From contig NZ_CAJYES010000113.1 in assembly GCF_913773995.1 (NCBI RefSeq), positions 1 to 64,000 on the forward strand: a stretch of DNA of 64,000 nt. The letters run 5' to 3'. The number at the start of each line of letters is the position of its first letter. Positions within the stretch are counted from its first letter, which is position 1. A model generated the notes under the pieces. That model had not been told where the DNA came from. It ran no database searches and worked only from the letters and a program-made list of their open reading frames with translations. The stretch is from an uncultured Pseudacidovorax sp. GTDB taxonomy: Bacteria; Pseudomonadota; Gammaproteobacteria; Burkholderiales; Burkholderiaceae_C. The position numbers were made by a program, and so were the translations under genes. Positions 28,326 through 42,754 of this stretch are shown piece by piece.

Positions 28326-29459
28326 GTGAGCGTTCCTGTCTGGGCCAGCGACCCCGCCCGCAGCCGCGGGCGCCGCTTTGCCGAGCCGCCCGCGCCCACG
28401 CGCGACGACTTCCAGCGCGACCGCGACCGTATCGTCCATTCCACGGCCTTTCGCCGGCTGGTCTACAAGACGCAGGTCTTCCTCAACCACGAGGGTGACC
28501 TGTTCCGCACCCGGCTGACGCATTCGCTGGAGGTGGCGCAGCTGGGTCGCTCGGTGGCGCGGTCCCTCGGGCTCAACGAGGATCTGGTCGAGGCCATCGC
28601 CCTGGCGCACGACCTCGGCCACACGCCCTTCGGCCACGCGGGTCAGGACGAGCTCAACCGCTGCATGGCCGCGCATGGCGGCTTCGAGCACAACCTGCAG
28701 AGCCTGCGTGTGGTCGACGCGCTGGAGCACCGCTATCCCGGCTTCGACGGCCTCAACCTCTGCTTCGAGACGCGCGAGGGCATCCTCAAGCACTGCTCGC
28801 GCGCCAATGCCGAGCGCCTGGAGGCCCAGGAGCCCGGCGGCATCGGCCGGCGCTTCCTCGACGGCACGCAGCCCAGCCTGGAGGCGCAGCTCACCAATCT
28901 GGCCGACGAGATCGCCTACAACGCCCATGACATCGACGATGGCGTGCGCTCCGGCCTGTTGCGGCTGGAGGCGCTGCAGGAGGTGCCGCTGTTCGAGCGT
29001 CACCGTCGGCAGACGCTGGCCGAGCATCCGGCGCTGGACGACCGCCGCCTGCTCTACGAGGCCATCCGCCGCATGCTGAGCGAGCAGGTCTACGACCTGA
29101 TCGACACCACGCGCACCGCGCTCGCCGAGGCGGACCCGCGGCAGCCGGACGCCCTGCGCCGGTTGCCGGCCCTGGTGCGCTTCAGCGAAGACATGCGCGG
29201 CCAGTCGGTGGTGCTCAAGCGCTTTCTCTTCGCCAACCTCTATCGCCATCCGCAGGTCATGCGGACCACGAGGCGCGCCCAGGAGGTGGTGCGTGAACTG
29301 TTCGCGGCCTATGTCCAGGGCGACCTGAGCCTGCCGGAGCGGCACGCGGGTCGTCCGGACCGTCACCGCGCGGTGGCCGACTACATCGCAGGCATGACCG
29401 ACCGCTTTGCCGTGCGTGAGCACGAGCGCCTGACCGGGCGCCGGTGGACCGAGGAATGA
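28326..29459 (+). CDS. dgt: Deoxyguanosinetriphosphate triphosphohydrolase-like protein (HD dNTPase)
   Basis: Hydrolyses dNTPs to nucleoside and triphosphate. HD-domain metal ligands are visible: His in RTRLTHSLEVAQ (about residues 60-71), the HD pair in ALAHDLGHTPFGHAG (about 92-106), and Asp in LADEIAYNAHDIDDG (about 193-207). GTG 28326, four bases beyond the aroB stop, gives the normal dgt-like N-terminus (VPVWASDPARSRGRRF); the frame upstream overlaps aroB. 377 aa. Confidence 0.93.
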   Translation: MSVPVWASDPARSRGRRFAEPPAPTRDDFQRDRDRIVHSTAFRRLVYKTQVFLNHEGDLFRTRLTHSLEVAQLGRSVARSLGLNEDLVEAIALAHDLGHTPFGHAGQDELNRCMAAHGGFEHNLQSLRVVDALEHRYPGFDGLNLCFETREGILKHCSRANAERLEAQEPGGIGRRFLDGTQPSLEAQLTNLADEIAYNAHDIDDGVRSGLLRLEALQEVPLFERHRRQTLAEHPALDDRRLLYEAIRRMLSEQVYDLIDTTRTALAEADPRQPDALRRLPALVRFSEDMRGQSVVLKRFLFANLYRHPQVMRTTRRAQEVVRELFAAYVQGDLSLPERHAGRPDRHRAVADYIAGMTDRFAVREHERLTGRRWTEE

Positions 29460-30676
29460 GGCCGGCTGCGCCTGTCTTACCGCACGCGGCTTTCTTCGTG
29501 GTCGCCGGCGGCGTGAGCGCCGCCATCCATCTGGGCAAGCTGCCGCCCGCCCTGCCGGAGCTGCAGGGCGAATTGGGGCTGTCGCTGGTGCAGGCGGGTT
29601 TCCTGCTCTCGGTGCTGCAGTTCGCGGGCATGGGCTTCGGCCTGCTGGCTGGCGTGCTGGCCGATGGCCTGGGCGCGCGGCGATGCATGCTGATCGGGCT
29701 GGGACTGCTCACCGGCGCCTCGGCGCTGGCAGGCGCATGGGGCGAGCGGGGCATCGGCTTCGGCCCCATGCTCGCGCTGCGGGTCGTGGAGGGGGCTGGC
29801 TTCCTGCTGGCGGTGATGCCCGGGCCGGCGCTGGTGCGTCGGCTGGCCGCGCCCGGCACCGAGAAGGCGGCGCTGGGATGGTGGGGCGCATACATGCCGC
29901 TGGGTGTGTCGCTCGCCCTCCTGGCGGGGCCGGTGTTCCTGCATGTGGGCGGCTGGACGGGCTGGTGGCAAGGGGCGGCGCTGGTGTCGGCCATGGCGAT
30001 GCTGGGGCTGGTCTACGCGGTGCCGGCGGACGGCGGCCGGGCGGCATCGGTCGGGGCGGGTTGGTCTGCGCGCCTGGGCATGACGCTGCGCGAGCCGGGC
30101 GCCTGGCTGGTGGCCGGCGCATTCTGCGTCTACGCAGCGCAGTGGATGGCGGTGATCGGCTTCCTGCCGACCATCTATGCGTCGGCCGGCATCCCGGCTG
30201 GCTGGACAGCCCTGCTCACCGCCGTCGCTGCCGCCGTCAACATCGTGGGCAACGTCACCGGCGGCCGGCTGCTGCAACGCGGACACGCGCCGCAACGCCT
30301 GCTGATGTGCGGCTTTCTGGTGATGGCGTCGATGGCCGCCCTGGCCTTTGCGCAGCTCGGCAGCGGCGATCAGGCCTGGACACTGCCCGTGCCGGTGCGC
30401 TACCTCGCCGTCTGCGTGTTCTCGCTGGCGGGCGGCATGGTCCCGGCCACGCTCTTCCTGCTGGCAGGACGCGTGGTGCCGCAGGCGGCCTCCACCACGG
30501 TGGGGCTGATGCAGCAGGCGTCGTCGCTCGGCCAGTTCCTGGCGCCCCCCGTCGTGGGCTGGCTGGCCCAGCGCGTGGGAGGCTGGCACTGGACCTGGGT
30601 GTTCGCGCTCGGCTGCTCGGTGGCGGGCATGCAGATGGCCCGCTGGTTGGGGCGGCGCGCGCAGGCCGGCGCTTGA
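29456..30676 (+). CDS. MFS transporter
   Basis: Major facilitator with about 12 hydrophobic helices in 406 aa. The helix 2-3 loop carries GVLADGLGARR (about residues 62-72), a form of the MFS signature GXXXDRXGRR. It resembles CynX/NimT-type anion or metabolite carriers, but the substrate is not readable. ATG 29456 overlaps the dgt stop (ATGA) and is preferred to ATG 29444. Confidence 0.85.
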   Translation: MRPAAPVLPHAAFFVVAGGVSAAIHLGKLPPALPELQGELGLSLVQAGFLLSVLQFAGMGFGLLAGVLADGLGARRCMLIGLGLLTGASALAGAWGERGIGFGPMLALRVVEGAGFLLAVMPGPALVRRLAAPGTEKAALGWWGAYMPLGVSLALLAGPVFLHVGGWTGWWQGAALVSAMAMLGLVYAVPADGGRAASVGAGWSARLGMTLREPGAWLVAGAFCVYAAQWMAVIGFLPTIYASAGIPAGWTALLTAVAAAVNIVGNVTGGRLLQRGHAPQRLLMCGFLVMASMAALAFAQLGSGDQAWTLPVPVRYLAVCVFSLAGGMVPATLFLLAGRVVPQAASTTVGLMQQASSLGQFLAPPVVGWLAQRVGGWHWTWVFALGCSVAGMQMARWLGRRAQAGA

Positions 30677-30742
30677 GAAGGGCGCGGACAATCGGCGGAT
30701 GCAGGGCCCGCCGCGGTCCGTGCACACCAAAGGAAATTCTTC

Positions 30743-31309
30743 ATGACCATCGATGCCGCGCAGGCCATTGCCGACACGCGCCGCTGGGTCGATCGGGCAG
30801 TGATCGGCCTGCAGCTGTGCCCTTTCGCCAAGGCCGTGCAGGCTAAGGGCCAGGTGCATTACGCCGTCCATGCCGGCGACGACCTGGACCTCCTCGCCGA
30901 TCGCCTGCTGGCCGAGGCCCAGGCGCTGCGCGAGACACCCGCCGACCTCCGTGACACCACCCTGCTGATCGTCCCCGACGCCTTGCACGACTTCTACGAC
31001 TTCCACGATTTCACCGGCCGTTGCGAGCGCCTGATGCGCCGCGCCGGGCACGAGGGCGAGCTTCAGCTAGCCAGCTTCCATCCGCGCTTCCAGTTCGCCG
31101 GGGAGGGCGAGGGCGCGCTGGGCAACTTCAGCAATCGCTCGCCCCATCCCACGCTGCACCTGCTGCGCGAAGCCAGCATCGACCGCGCGGTCGAGGCCTT
31201 TCCGGACGCGGCGGACATCTTCGAGCGCAACATCGACACGCTCGAAGCCCTGGGATCGGCGGGTTGGAGGGCGCTGGATGTGGGCGCCGGGGCAGGGGGG
31301 CGGCCATGA
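30743..31309 (+). CDS. DUF1415 family protein
   Basis: 188-residue soluble protein of unknown function. The family signature is clear: WVDRAVIGLQLCPFAKAV (about 15-32), ALHDFYDFHDF (about 81-91) and the C-terminal FHPRFQFAGE then SNRSPHPTLHLLRE. AAAGGA lies before ATG 30743. The conserved Cys in LCPFA and the SPHP motif suggest an enzyme, but no activity is established to my knowledge. Coupled to the methyltransferase that follows (ATGA). Confidence 0.85.
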   Translation: MTIDAAQAIADTRRWVDRAVIGLQLCPFAKAVQAKGQVHYAVHAGDDLDLLADRLLAEAQALRETPADLRDTTLLIVPDALHDFYDFHDFTGRCERLMRRAGHEGELQLASFHPRFQFAGEGEGALGNFSNRSPHPTLHLLREASIDRAVEAFPDAADIFERNIDTLEALGSAGWRALDVGAGAGGRP

Positions 31310-32226
31310 AGCGCCAGACGGACAAGGGGCAGCGGGCGGGCCCGACCGCCGCGGCAGACGCCGCGCTGGCGGAGGAGCTGCGACCCGGCCAGTCGGTCGA
31401 GCTGCTCAAGGAGCTGCACATCCTGACGCGCGAGGGCCGGCTCAACCAGGACTCGCGGCGCAAGCTCAAGCAGGTCTATCACCTCTACCAGTTCATCGAG
31501 AAACTGCTGCTGGAGCTGCCGGAGGAAGGCGCTGCCGCGACCGTGGCGGACCACGGCGCCGGCAAGTCCTACCTGGGCTTCATCCTGCACGACCTGTTCT
31601 TCAAGGCACGCGGCGGCGGCCATATCTACGGCATCGAGACGCGGGCCGAGCTGGTCGAGCGCTCGCGGGCGCTGGCCGATCGACTGGGCTTTGCGCGCAT
31701 GCATTTCCTGGCGCTGTCGGTGGCTGAATCGGCGACGGCCACCGAGTTGCCGGCGCAGATCGACATGGTGACCGCGCTGCATGCCTGCGACACGGCGACG
31801 GACGACGCCATCGCCTTCGGTCTGGCCAAGCAGGCCCGCTTCATGGTGCTGGTGCCGTGTTGCCAGGCCGAAGTCGCGGCGAATCTGCGGCAGAACAAGG
31901 CGCTGTCGCTGTCGCGCACCCCGCTGGCCGAGCTGTGGCGGCATCCACTGCACACGCGCGAGATCGGCAGCCAGCTCACCAACGTGCTGCGCTGCCTCTA
32001 CCTGGAGGCCTGCGGCTACCAGGTGACCGTGACCGAGCTGGTGGGCTGGGAGCACAGCATGAAGAACGAGCTGATCCTTGCGCGCCGCACCGGCCATCGC
32101 AAGGCGAGCGCCGCGCAGCGGCTGCGGGCTTTGTTGGCGGAGTTCGGCCTGGAGGTGCTGGCCGAGCGCCGCTTTCCCTTGCTGCCGCCTGCTTCGCCGG
32201 CGGCCGAGGCGGTGCACGAGGCCTGA
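31306..32226 (+). CDS. Putative class I SAM-dependent methyltransferase
   Basis: 306-residue protein with a Rossmann methyltransferase core: VADHGAGKSYLGFILHDLF (about residues 81-99, motif I with DxGxGxG-like Asp-His-Gly-Ala-Gly), HIYGIETRAELVERS, and DMVTALHACDTATDDAI (about 149-165). The 'LHACDTATDDAI...VLVPCCQAEV' stretch matches the methyltransferase domain also found in GSTCD-like proteins. N-terminal 75 residues are helical and basic. Target unknown; RNA is a guess only. Overlaps DUF1415 by four bases and is followed two bases later by the transposase gene. Confidence 0.75.
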   Translation: MKRQTDKGQRAGPTAAADAALAEELRPGQSVELLKELHILTREGRLNQDSRRKLKQVYHLYQFIEKLLLELPEEGAAATVADHGAGKSYLGFILHDLFFKARGGGHIYGIETRAELVERSRALADRLGFARMHFLALSVAESATATELPAQIDMVTALHACDTATDDAIAFGLAKQARFMVLVPCCQAEVAANLRQNKALSLSRTPLAELWRHPLHTREIGSQLTNVLRCLYLEACGYQVTVTELVGWEHSMKNELILARRTGHRKASAAQRLRALLAEFGLEVLAERRFPLLPPASPAAEAVHEA

Positions 32227-32228
32227 GC

Positions 32229-32933
32229 ATGGCCCGGCTGCCCCGTTTGGCGCTGGCGGGCCATCCGCATCACCTGATCCAGCGCGGCAACAACGACCAG
32301 GCGGTGGTGGTCGACACCGCCGACCGCCAGATGCTCCTCGATACGCTGGGTGAGCAGGCCCAGCGCGCGGGCGTGGCCCTGCATGCCTATGTGATCCTGG
32401 AGGATCATTTCCATGTCCTGGCCACGCCGCCCACGGCAGAGGCGCTCTCGCTGTGGATGCAGGCGGTGGGGCGGCGCTACGTGCGCCACTTCAACGACCG
32501 CCATGGACGGCGCGGCACGCTGTGGGAGGGGCGCTACCGCGGCACCGTGCTGCAGGCGGAGCGCTTCTTCCTGCCCTGCATGGCCTACATCGACCTGCAT
32601 CCAGTGCGGGCGGGGCTGGTGGAGCACGCGCGGGACTACGCCTGGTCCAGTCACGGCCACTACGTGGGGCTGCGCACCGATCGCTTCCTGACGCCGCATG
32701 CGCTGTACTGGGCGCTGGGCAACACGCCCTTCGCACGCGAGGCCGCGTACGCCGAAATGGTGCATGCGGGGCCGACGCGCGCTGAACAACTGATGCTGAC
32801 GGAGGCCACCCGCAAAGGATGGGTGGCGGGCGAGGCCGCCTTCGTCGAGCAACTGCAGGCCGATACGCCGCGCCGACTGGCGGTCGGGCGGGCGGGCCGT
32901 AAGCCGAAAGATTCCAGCCTTACCGGGGGCTGA
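32229..32933 (+). mobile_element. REP-associated tyrosine transposase (RAYT, IS200/TnpA-like)
   Basis: 234-residue Y1/HUH-type transposase. Motifs: PHHLIQRGNN (about 12-21), AYVILEDHFHVLATP (HUH-type HFH about residues 60-62, Glu in place of the common Pro-Asn), GRRGTLWEGRYRGTVL, and AYIDLHPVRAGLV with the catalytic Tyr (about 120). ATG 32229 lies two bases after the methyltransferase stop, so it may be transcribed with its neighbours. The 3' flank has paired GTCTGACCCC/GATCTGTCCCC motifs. Proteins of this family are usually domesticated, single-copy genes that handle REP hairpins, rather than active insertion sequences. Confidence 0.88.
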
Positions 32934-33114
32934 TGCCTCGCAACGAACACGTCAGATCAATCACTCCCGGTTGATATTGGATCTGTCCCCTATTTCTGAA
33001 TCGTAAGAAATGGCCGACATGTAAAGGGAGTCTGACCCCAATTAAAACGTTTGGCATTCTTCGTGCAAGTCCCTATGCTCCCCGCATTCCCACGATATCT
33101 CCGAGGAGCGTGCC
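32934..33114. repeat. RAYT 3' flank with opposed TCTGTCCCC / GTCTGACCCC motifs
   Basis: GATCTGTCCCCTATTT (about 32980-32995) and GGGAGTCTGACCCCAATT (33026-33043) are two variants of one motif family commonly seen beside RAYT genes, about 45 bases apart. TCTGAATCGTAAG between them is AT-rich. This stretch must also contain the gltB promoter; GAGGAG (33103-33108) is the gltB ribosome site. I infer that the motifs are the transposase's recognition ends. Confidence 0.55.
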
Positions 33115-37851
<4,737 letters not shown>

Positions 37852-37886
37852 GCCGACGCGCCACGAACCAGAACGAGGAACACACG

Positions 37887-39365
<1,479 letters not shown>

Positions 39366-39381
39366 GATGAAACCACACCGT

Positions 39382-39426
39382 TTGGACTTCCTCACTGCGT
39401 GGGGAAGTCCAATCCCCCTCAAGGGG
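39382..39426 (+). repeat. Hairpin pair immediately downstream of gltD
   Basis: TTGGACTTCC (39382-39391) pairs perfectly with GGAAGTCCAA (39403-39412) around an 11-base loop, followed by CCCC-TCAA-GGGG (about 39415-39426). No T tract follows, so it would stabilise the gltBD mRNA end or serve factor-dependent termination. Confidence 0.5.
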
Positions 39427-39638
39427 CGCACCCTGCGGTCGGGCCAGGCCCGTTCTGCAGGTGCAATGGCTTGGTCTGCTCCGCAGCCCTTCGATAAGGA
39501 GGGTGGCGCCGGTTCGATGCGCTGCGGGCGGCGCGTCAGCGCAATCGACCACTGACACGCCAGGAGGCGGCCGCCTTACAGCGGCGTGCCGGCGCACCGA
39601 CAGCGCCTCGTACGTGCTTTCCCTTATCATCGGTCGCC

Positions 39639-39680
39639 CAAGCCGGGATGCCAGTCAGGTGCCCGGCTTGCTCTTTTTTT
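39639..39680 (+). terminator. Rho-independent terminator-like hairpin upstream of mlaF
   Basis: CAAGCCGGG (39639-39647) pairs with CCCGGCTTG (39662-39670) around a 14-base loop, followed by CTC and T7 (39674-39680). It lies 37 bases before the proposed mlaF start. It either ends gltBD transcription or attenuates mla expression. Confidence 0.7.
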
Positions 39681-39716
39681 GAGAATCCGCTTTCCCACGC
39701 CTTCCTTTCCCCCATC

Positions 39717-40541
39717 TTGTCCGCTGCCGACACCGCCCCCTTCGTCGAGTTCCGTGATGTGCGCTTTGGCTACGGCGAGCGCGCCATCCTGGACGGCGTC
39801 TCCTTCGCCGTGCCGCGTGGACGGGTGACGGCGTTGATGGGTGCCTCCGGCGGTGGCAAGACCACGGTGTTGCGCCTGATCGGCGGCCAGGTACGGGCCA
39901 ATGCGGGCGAGGTGCGCTTCGACGGCAAGGATGTCGGACGCATGGATTCCGCCGCGCTGTACACCGCGCGGCGACGGATGGGGATGCTCTTCCAGTTCGG
40001 CGCGCTGTTCACCGACATGACGGTGTTCGACAACGTGGCCTTTCCCCTGCGCGAGCACACCTCCCTGCCCGAGCCGTTGATACGCGACATCGTGCTCATG
40101 AAACTGGACGCCGTGGGCCTGCGCGGTGCCCGTGGGCTCATGCCCAGCGAGGTTTCCGGTGGCATGGCGCGTCGCGTGGCCCTGGCCCGGGCCATCGCGC
40201 TGGACCCCGAGCTCGTGATGTACGACGAGCCCTTCGCCGGGCTCGACCCGATCTCGCTGGGCACATCCGCACGCCTGATCCGACGGTTGAACGATGCGCT
40301 CGGACTGACGAGCCTGATCGTGTCGCACGATCTGGACGAAACCTTCCGCATTGCCGACCACGTGGTCATTCTGGCCAATGGCAAGGTCGCGGCGCAGGGC
40401 ACGCCGGAAGAGGTGCGCGCCAGCACCGATCCGCTCGTACATCAGTTCGTCAATGCCGAGTCGGAGGGCCCGGTGCGCTTCCACTATCCCGGTCCCACGG
40501 TGGACGAGGATTTCGGCCACATGCACGGAGGCCGGCCATGA
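39717..40541 (+). CDS. mlaF: Phospholipid ABC transporter ATP-binding protein MlaF
   Basis: Cytoplasmic ATPase of the Mla system, which moves phospholipid between outer and inner membrane. Walker A GASGGGKTTVL, Q-loop MLFQFGALFTDM, signature VSGGMARRVALARA, Walker B LVMYDEPFAGLD and H-switch IVSHDLDE are all present, with the MlaF-type C-terminus. Start TTG 39717 is proposed because the only upstream ATG (39648) lies inside the loop of a terminator hairpin, and the N-terminus then begins 8 residues before the first strand. The ribosome site is weak, so the start is uncertain. 274 aa. Confidence 0.9.
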   Translation: MSAADTAPFVEFRDVRFGYGERAILDGVSFAVPRGRVTALMGASGGGKTTVLRLIGGQVRANAGEVRFDGKDVGRMDSAALYTARRRMGMLFQFGALFTDMTVFDNVAFPLREHTSLPEPLIRDIVLMKLDAVGLRGARGLMPSEVSGGMARRVALARAIALDPELVMYDEPFAGLDPISLGTSARLIRRLNDALGLTSLIVSHDLDETFRIADHVVILANGKVAAQGTPEEVRASTDPLVHQFVNAESEGPVRFHYPGPTVDEDFGHMHGGRP

Positions 40542-41320
40542 GGTGGTGGCATCCGGCAGACGTCGGCTTCGCCGCACGTCGCAAGCTGGCAGACCTGGGC
40601 TATGGCGCCCGGCTTTTCATGCGCCTTCTGGCCGACCTGGGGCCCTGCCTGCGGCGCTTTGGCCTCGTTCGCGACCAGATCCACTTCCTTGGCAACTATT
40701 CGCTGGCGATCATCGCGGTGTCCGGTCTGTTCGTGGGGTTCGTGCTCGGGCTGCAGGGCTACTACACGCTGCAGCGCTACGGCGCTTCGGACGCACTGGG
40801 GCTGCTGGTGACCTTGTCGCTGGTGCGCGAACTGGGGCCGGTCGTCGCGGCGCTGTTGTTCGCCGGACGCGCAGGCACGTCGCTCACGGCGGAGGTCGGC
40901 CTGATGAAGGCGGGCGAGCAGCTCAGCGCCATGGAAATGATGGCCGTCGACCCCGTGCGGCGGGTCCTGGCGCCGCGTTTCTGGGCCGGTGTGATCACGC
41001 TGCCCCTGCTGTCGGCCGTGTTTAGCGCCGTGGGTGTGCTGGGTGGCTGGGTCGTGGGTGTGCTGATGCTGGGGGTGGATTCCGGCGCGTTCTGGGGGCA
41101 GATGCAAAGCGGGGTGGATGTGCTGCGCGATGTCGGCAACGGCGTCATCAAGAGCGTCGTATTCGGCTTTACCGTCAGCTTCGTCGCGCTGCTCCAGGGC
41201 TTCGAGGCCCTGCCGACGCCCGAGGGCGTTTCCCGCGCCACCACGCGCACCGTGGTGGTGGCTTCGCTGGCGGTGCTGGGGCTGGACTTCCTCCTCACCG
41301 CCATGATGTTCAGCCTCTGA
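40538..41320 (+). CDS. mlaE: Phospholipid ABC transporter permease MlaE
   Basis: Integral permease of the MlaFEDB complex, 260 aa, about five to six hydrophobic helices. Family motifs: GLFVGFVLGLQGYYTLQRYGA, the conserved ELGPVVAALLFAGRAGTSLTAEVGLMKAGEQLSAMEMM run (about residues 99-136) that contacts MlaF, and LGGWVVGVL. ATG 40538 overlaps the mlaF stop. Confidence 0.96.
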   Translation: MRWWHPADVGFAARRKLADLGYGARLFMRLLADLGPCLRRFGLVRDQIHFLGNYSLAIIAVSGLFVGFVLGLQGYYTLQRYGASDALGLLVTLSLVRELGPVVAALLFAGRAGTSLTAEVGLMKAGEQLSAMEMMAVDPVRRVLAPRFWAGVITLPLLSAVFSAVGVLGGWVVGVLMLGVDSGAFWGQMQSGVDVLRDVGNGVIKSVVFGFTVSFVALLQGFEALPTPEGVSRATTRTVVVASLAVLGLDFLLTAMMFSL

Positions 41321-41329
41321 GGTAAACCA

Positions 41330-41836
41330 ATGCAACGTTCCCGCAGCGATCTCTGGGTTGGCCTGTTCGTGCTCATCGGCGCGGCGGCGCTACTCTTCCT
41401 GGCCCTGCAGTCGGCCAATCTGCTCAGCCTGAATTTCCAGAAGACCTACCGGATCACGGCCCGCTTCGACAACATCGGCGGCCTGAAGCCGCAGACGGCC
41501 GTCAAGAGTGCCGGTGTAGTGGTCGGGCGCGTGGAATCGATCGGCTTCGACGACAAGAGCTTCCAGGCCCGCGTGACGCTGGCGCTGCAGGAGCGCTACC
41601 ACTTTCCCAAGGACAGCTCGCTGAAGATCCTCACCAGCGGTTTGCTGGGCGAGCAGTACATCGGCATCGAGGCGGGTGCCGACGACAAGAACCTGGAGGC
41701 GGGCGACACCATTTCGTCGACGCAGTCGGCGGTGGTGCTGGAGAACCTCATCAGCCAGTTCCTCTACAGCAAGGCTGCGGATGGCAGCTCGCCGGGCGGC
41801 GAAGCGAACAAGACACCAGAAGGGAGCAAAAAATGA
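41330..41836 (+). CDS. mlaD: MCE-domain phospholipid-binding protein MlaD
   Basis: Periplasmic hexamer subunit that holds phospholipid between MlaC and MlaE. One N-terminal helix (WVGLFVLIGAAALLFLAL) anchors the MCE domain (about residues 40-118: FDNIGGLKPQTAVKSAGVVVGRV, GLLGEQYIGIEAGA). The C-terminal Ser/Gly/Lys tail is flexible. GAGGTAAACC lies before ATG 41330. 168 aa. ATGA overlap with the mlaA-like gene. Confidence 0.96.
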   Translation: MQRSRSDLWVGLFVLIGAAALLFLALQSANLLSLNFQKTYRITARFDNIGGLKPQTAVKSAGVVVGRVESIGFDDKSFQARVTLALQERYHFPKDSSLKILTSGLLGEQYIGIEAGADDKNLEAGDTISSTQSAVVLENLISQFLYSKAADGSSPGGEANKTPEGSKK

Positions 41837-42636
41837 AGACATTCCACGGCGCGACACCACCGCGCGCTCTGCCGCGCTGGACCTTGGCGGCTGTCTTGGC
41901 CATCGGTCCGGCGTTTGCATGGGCTCAGGCGCCGGCCAATCCCGCACCTGCCGCGGCGGCGAGCGGCGCGTCCGACAGCGCGGGCACCGACGATGCCTCC
42001 CCGACCCGCAACCCCGCTGATCCGTTCGAGCCGTTCAACCGCGGCGTTTTCCGCTTCAACAAGGGGCTGGACGACAAGGTGCTGAAGCCGGTGGCCACCA
42101 CCTATCGCGACGTCGTGCCATCGATCATGCGCAGCGGTGTCACCAACTTCTTCGGTAACCTGGGTGATGTCTGGAATTTCGCCAACAACGTGCTGCAGCT
42201 CAAGGCCCAGAACAGCGCCGAGACCTTCATGCGGCTTAACGTCAATACCTTCTTCGGATTGGGCGGTCTGCTGGACGTTGCCTCTGACCTGGGCATCGAG
42301 CGCCACAGCGCCGACTTCGGCCAGACGCTGGGCTATTGGGGCGTGCCCGCTGGTCCCTACCTGATGCTGCCGTTGCTGGGGCCGTCGACCGTGCGCGACA
42401 CGGCCGCCCTGCCGCTCGATCGCAAGGGCGACCCCGTCGCGTACGTCAACGACGCTGGCGGGGAGGTGTTCCTGTCTGGCTTGCGCATCGTGGACAAACG
42501 TGCACGCTATCTGCGCACCACCAGCCTGCTCGAGGATGCGGCGCTCGACCCGTACAGCTTCGTTCGTGATGCTTATCTGCAGCGTCGCAAGGCGGAGATC
42601 GGTGGCGTTCGCGGGCGTCAGGACGACGACGAATGA
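41833..42636 (+). CDS. mlaA: MlaA (VacJ)-family protein lacking a visible lipobox
   Basis: Outer-membrane component that removes misplaced phospholipid and hands it to MlaC. The domain signature is plain: DPFEPFNRGVFRFNKGLD (about 62-79), NFFGNLGDVWNFANN, RLNVNTFFGLGGLLDVASD and GVPAGPYLMLPLLGPST. MlaA proteins normally begin with a lipoprotein signal and acylated Cys; here the first 70 residues contain no Cys and look like a type I signal (cleavage near AWAQA) plus an Ala/Ser-rich linker. 267 aa. Encoded between mlaD and mlaC, which is usual in betaproteobacteria. Confidence 0.93.
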   Translation: MKTFHGATPPRALPRWTLAAVLAIGPAFAWAQAPANPAPAAAASGASDSAGTDDASPTRNPADPFEPFNRGVFRFNKGLDDKVLKPVATTYRDVVPSIMRSGVTNFFGNLGDVWNFANNVLQLKAQNSAETFMRLNVNTFFGLGGLLDVASDLGIERHSADFGQTLGYWGVPAGPYLMLPLLGPSTVRDTAALPLDRKGDPVAYVNDAGGEVFLSGLRIVDKRARYLRTTSLLEDAALDPYSFVRDAYLQRRKAEIGGVRGRQDDDE

Positions 42637-42754
42637 TCGCCTGCCAGCGGCGCTTGCAGTTGGTTGCAAGTGCTGCGCACGCATCGGAACCGGTGCCGTA
42701 TCGGCTCCTCCAACGGCGATCCGCGGACGCCGCACAACGATTGAAGGGAATCTC

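Larger units (their letters stand above)
39366..39716. other. 351-base gene-free region between gltD and mlaF
   Basis: No gene seen. It contains a hairpin just after gltD (39382-39426) and a terminator-like hairpin just before mlaF (39639-39680). Between them GC-rich sequence (CTTGGTCTGCTCCGCAGCCC, about 39471-39490) shows no frame with a ribosome site. The whole stretch may be a dispersed 3'-end repeat, but with one copy in the window this cannot be shown. Confidence 0.55.

Noticed and set aside
41870-41910. An LGGC lipobox for MlaA in another reading frame
   Set aside because: LGGC appears only in a different frame near 41885; using it would require a frameshift for which there is no sequence evidence.
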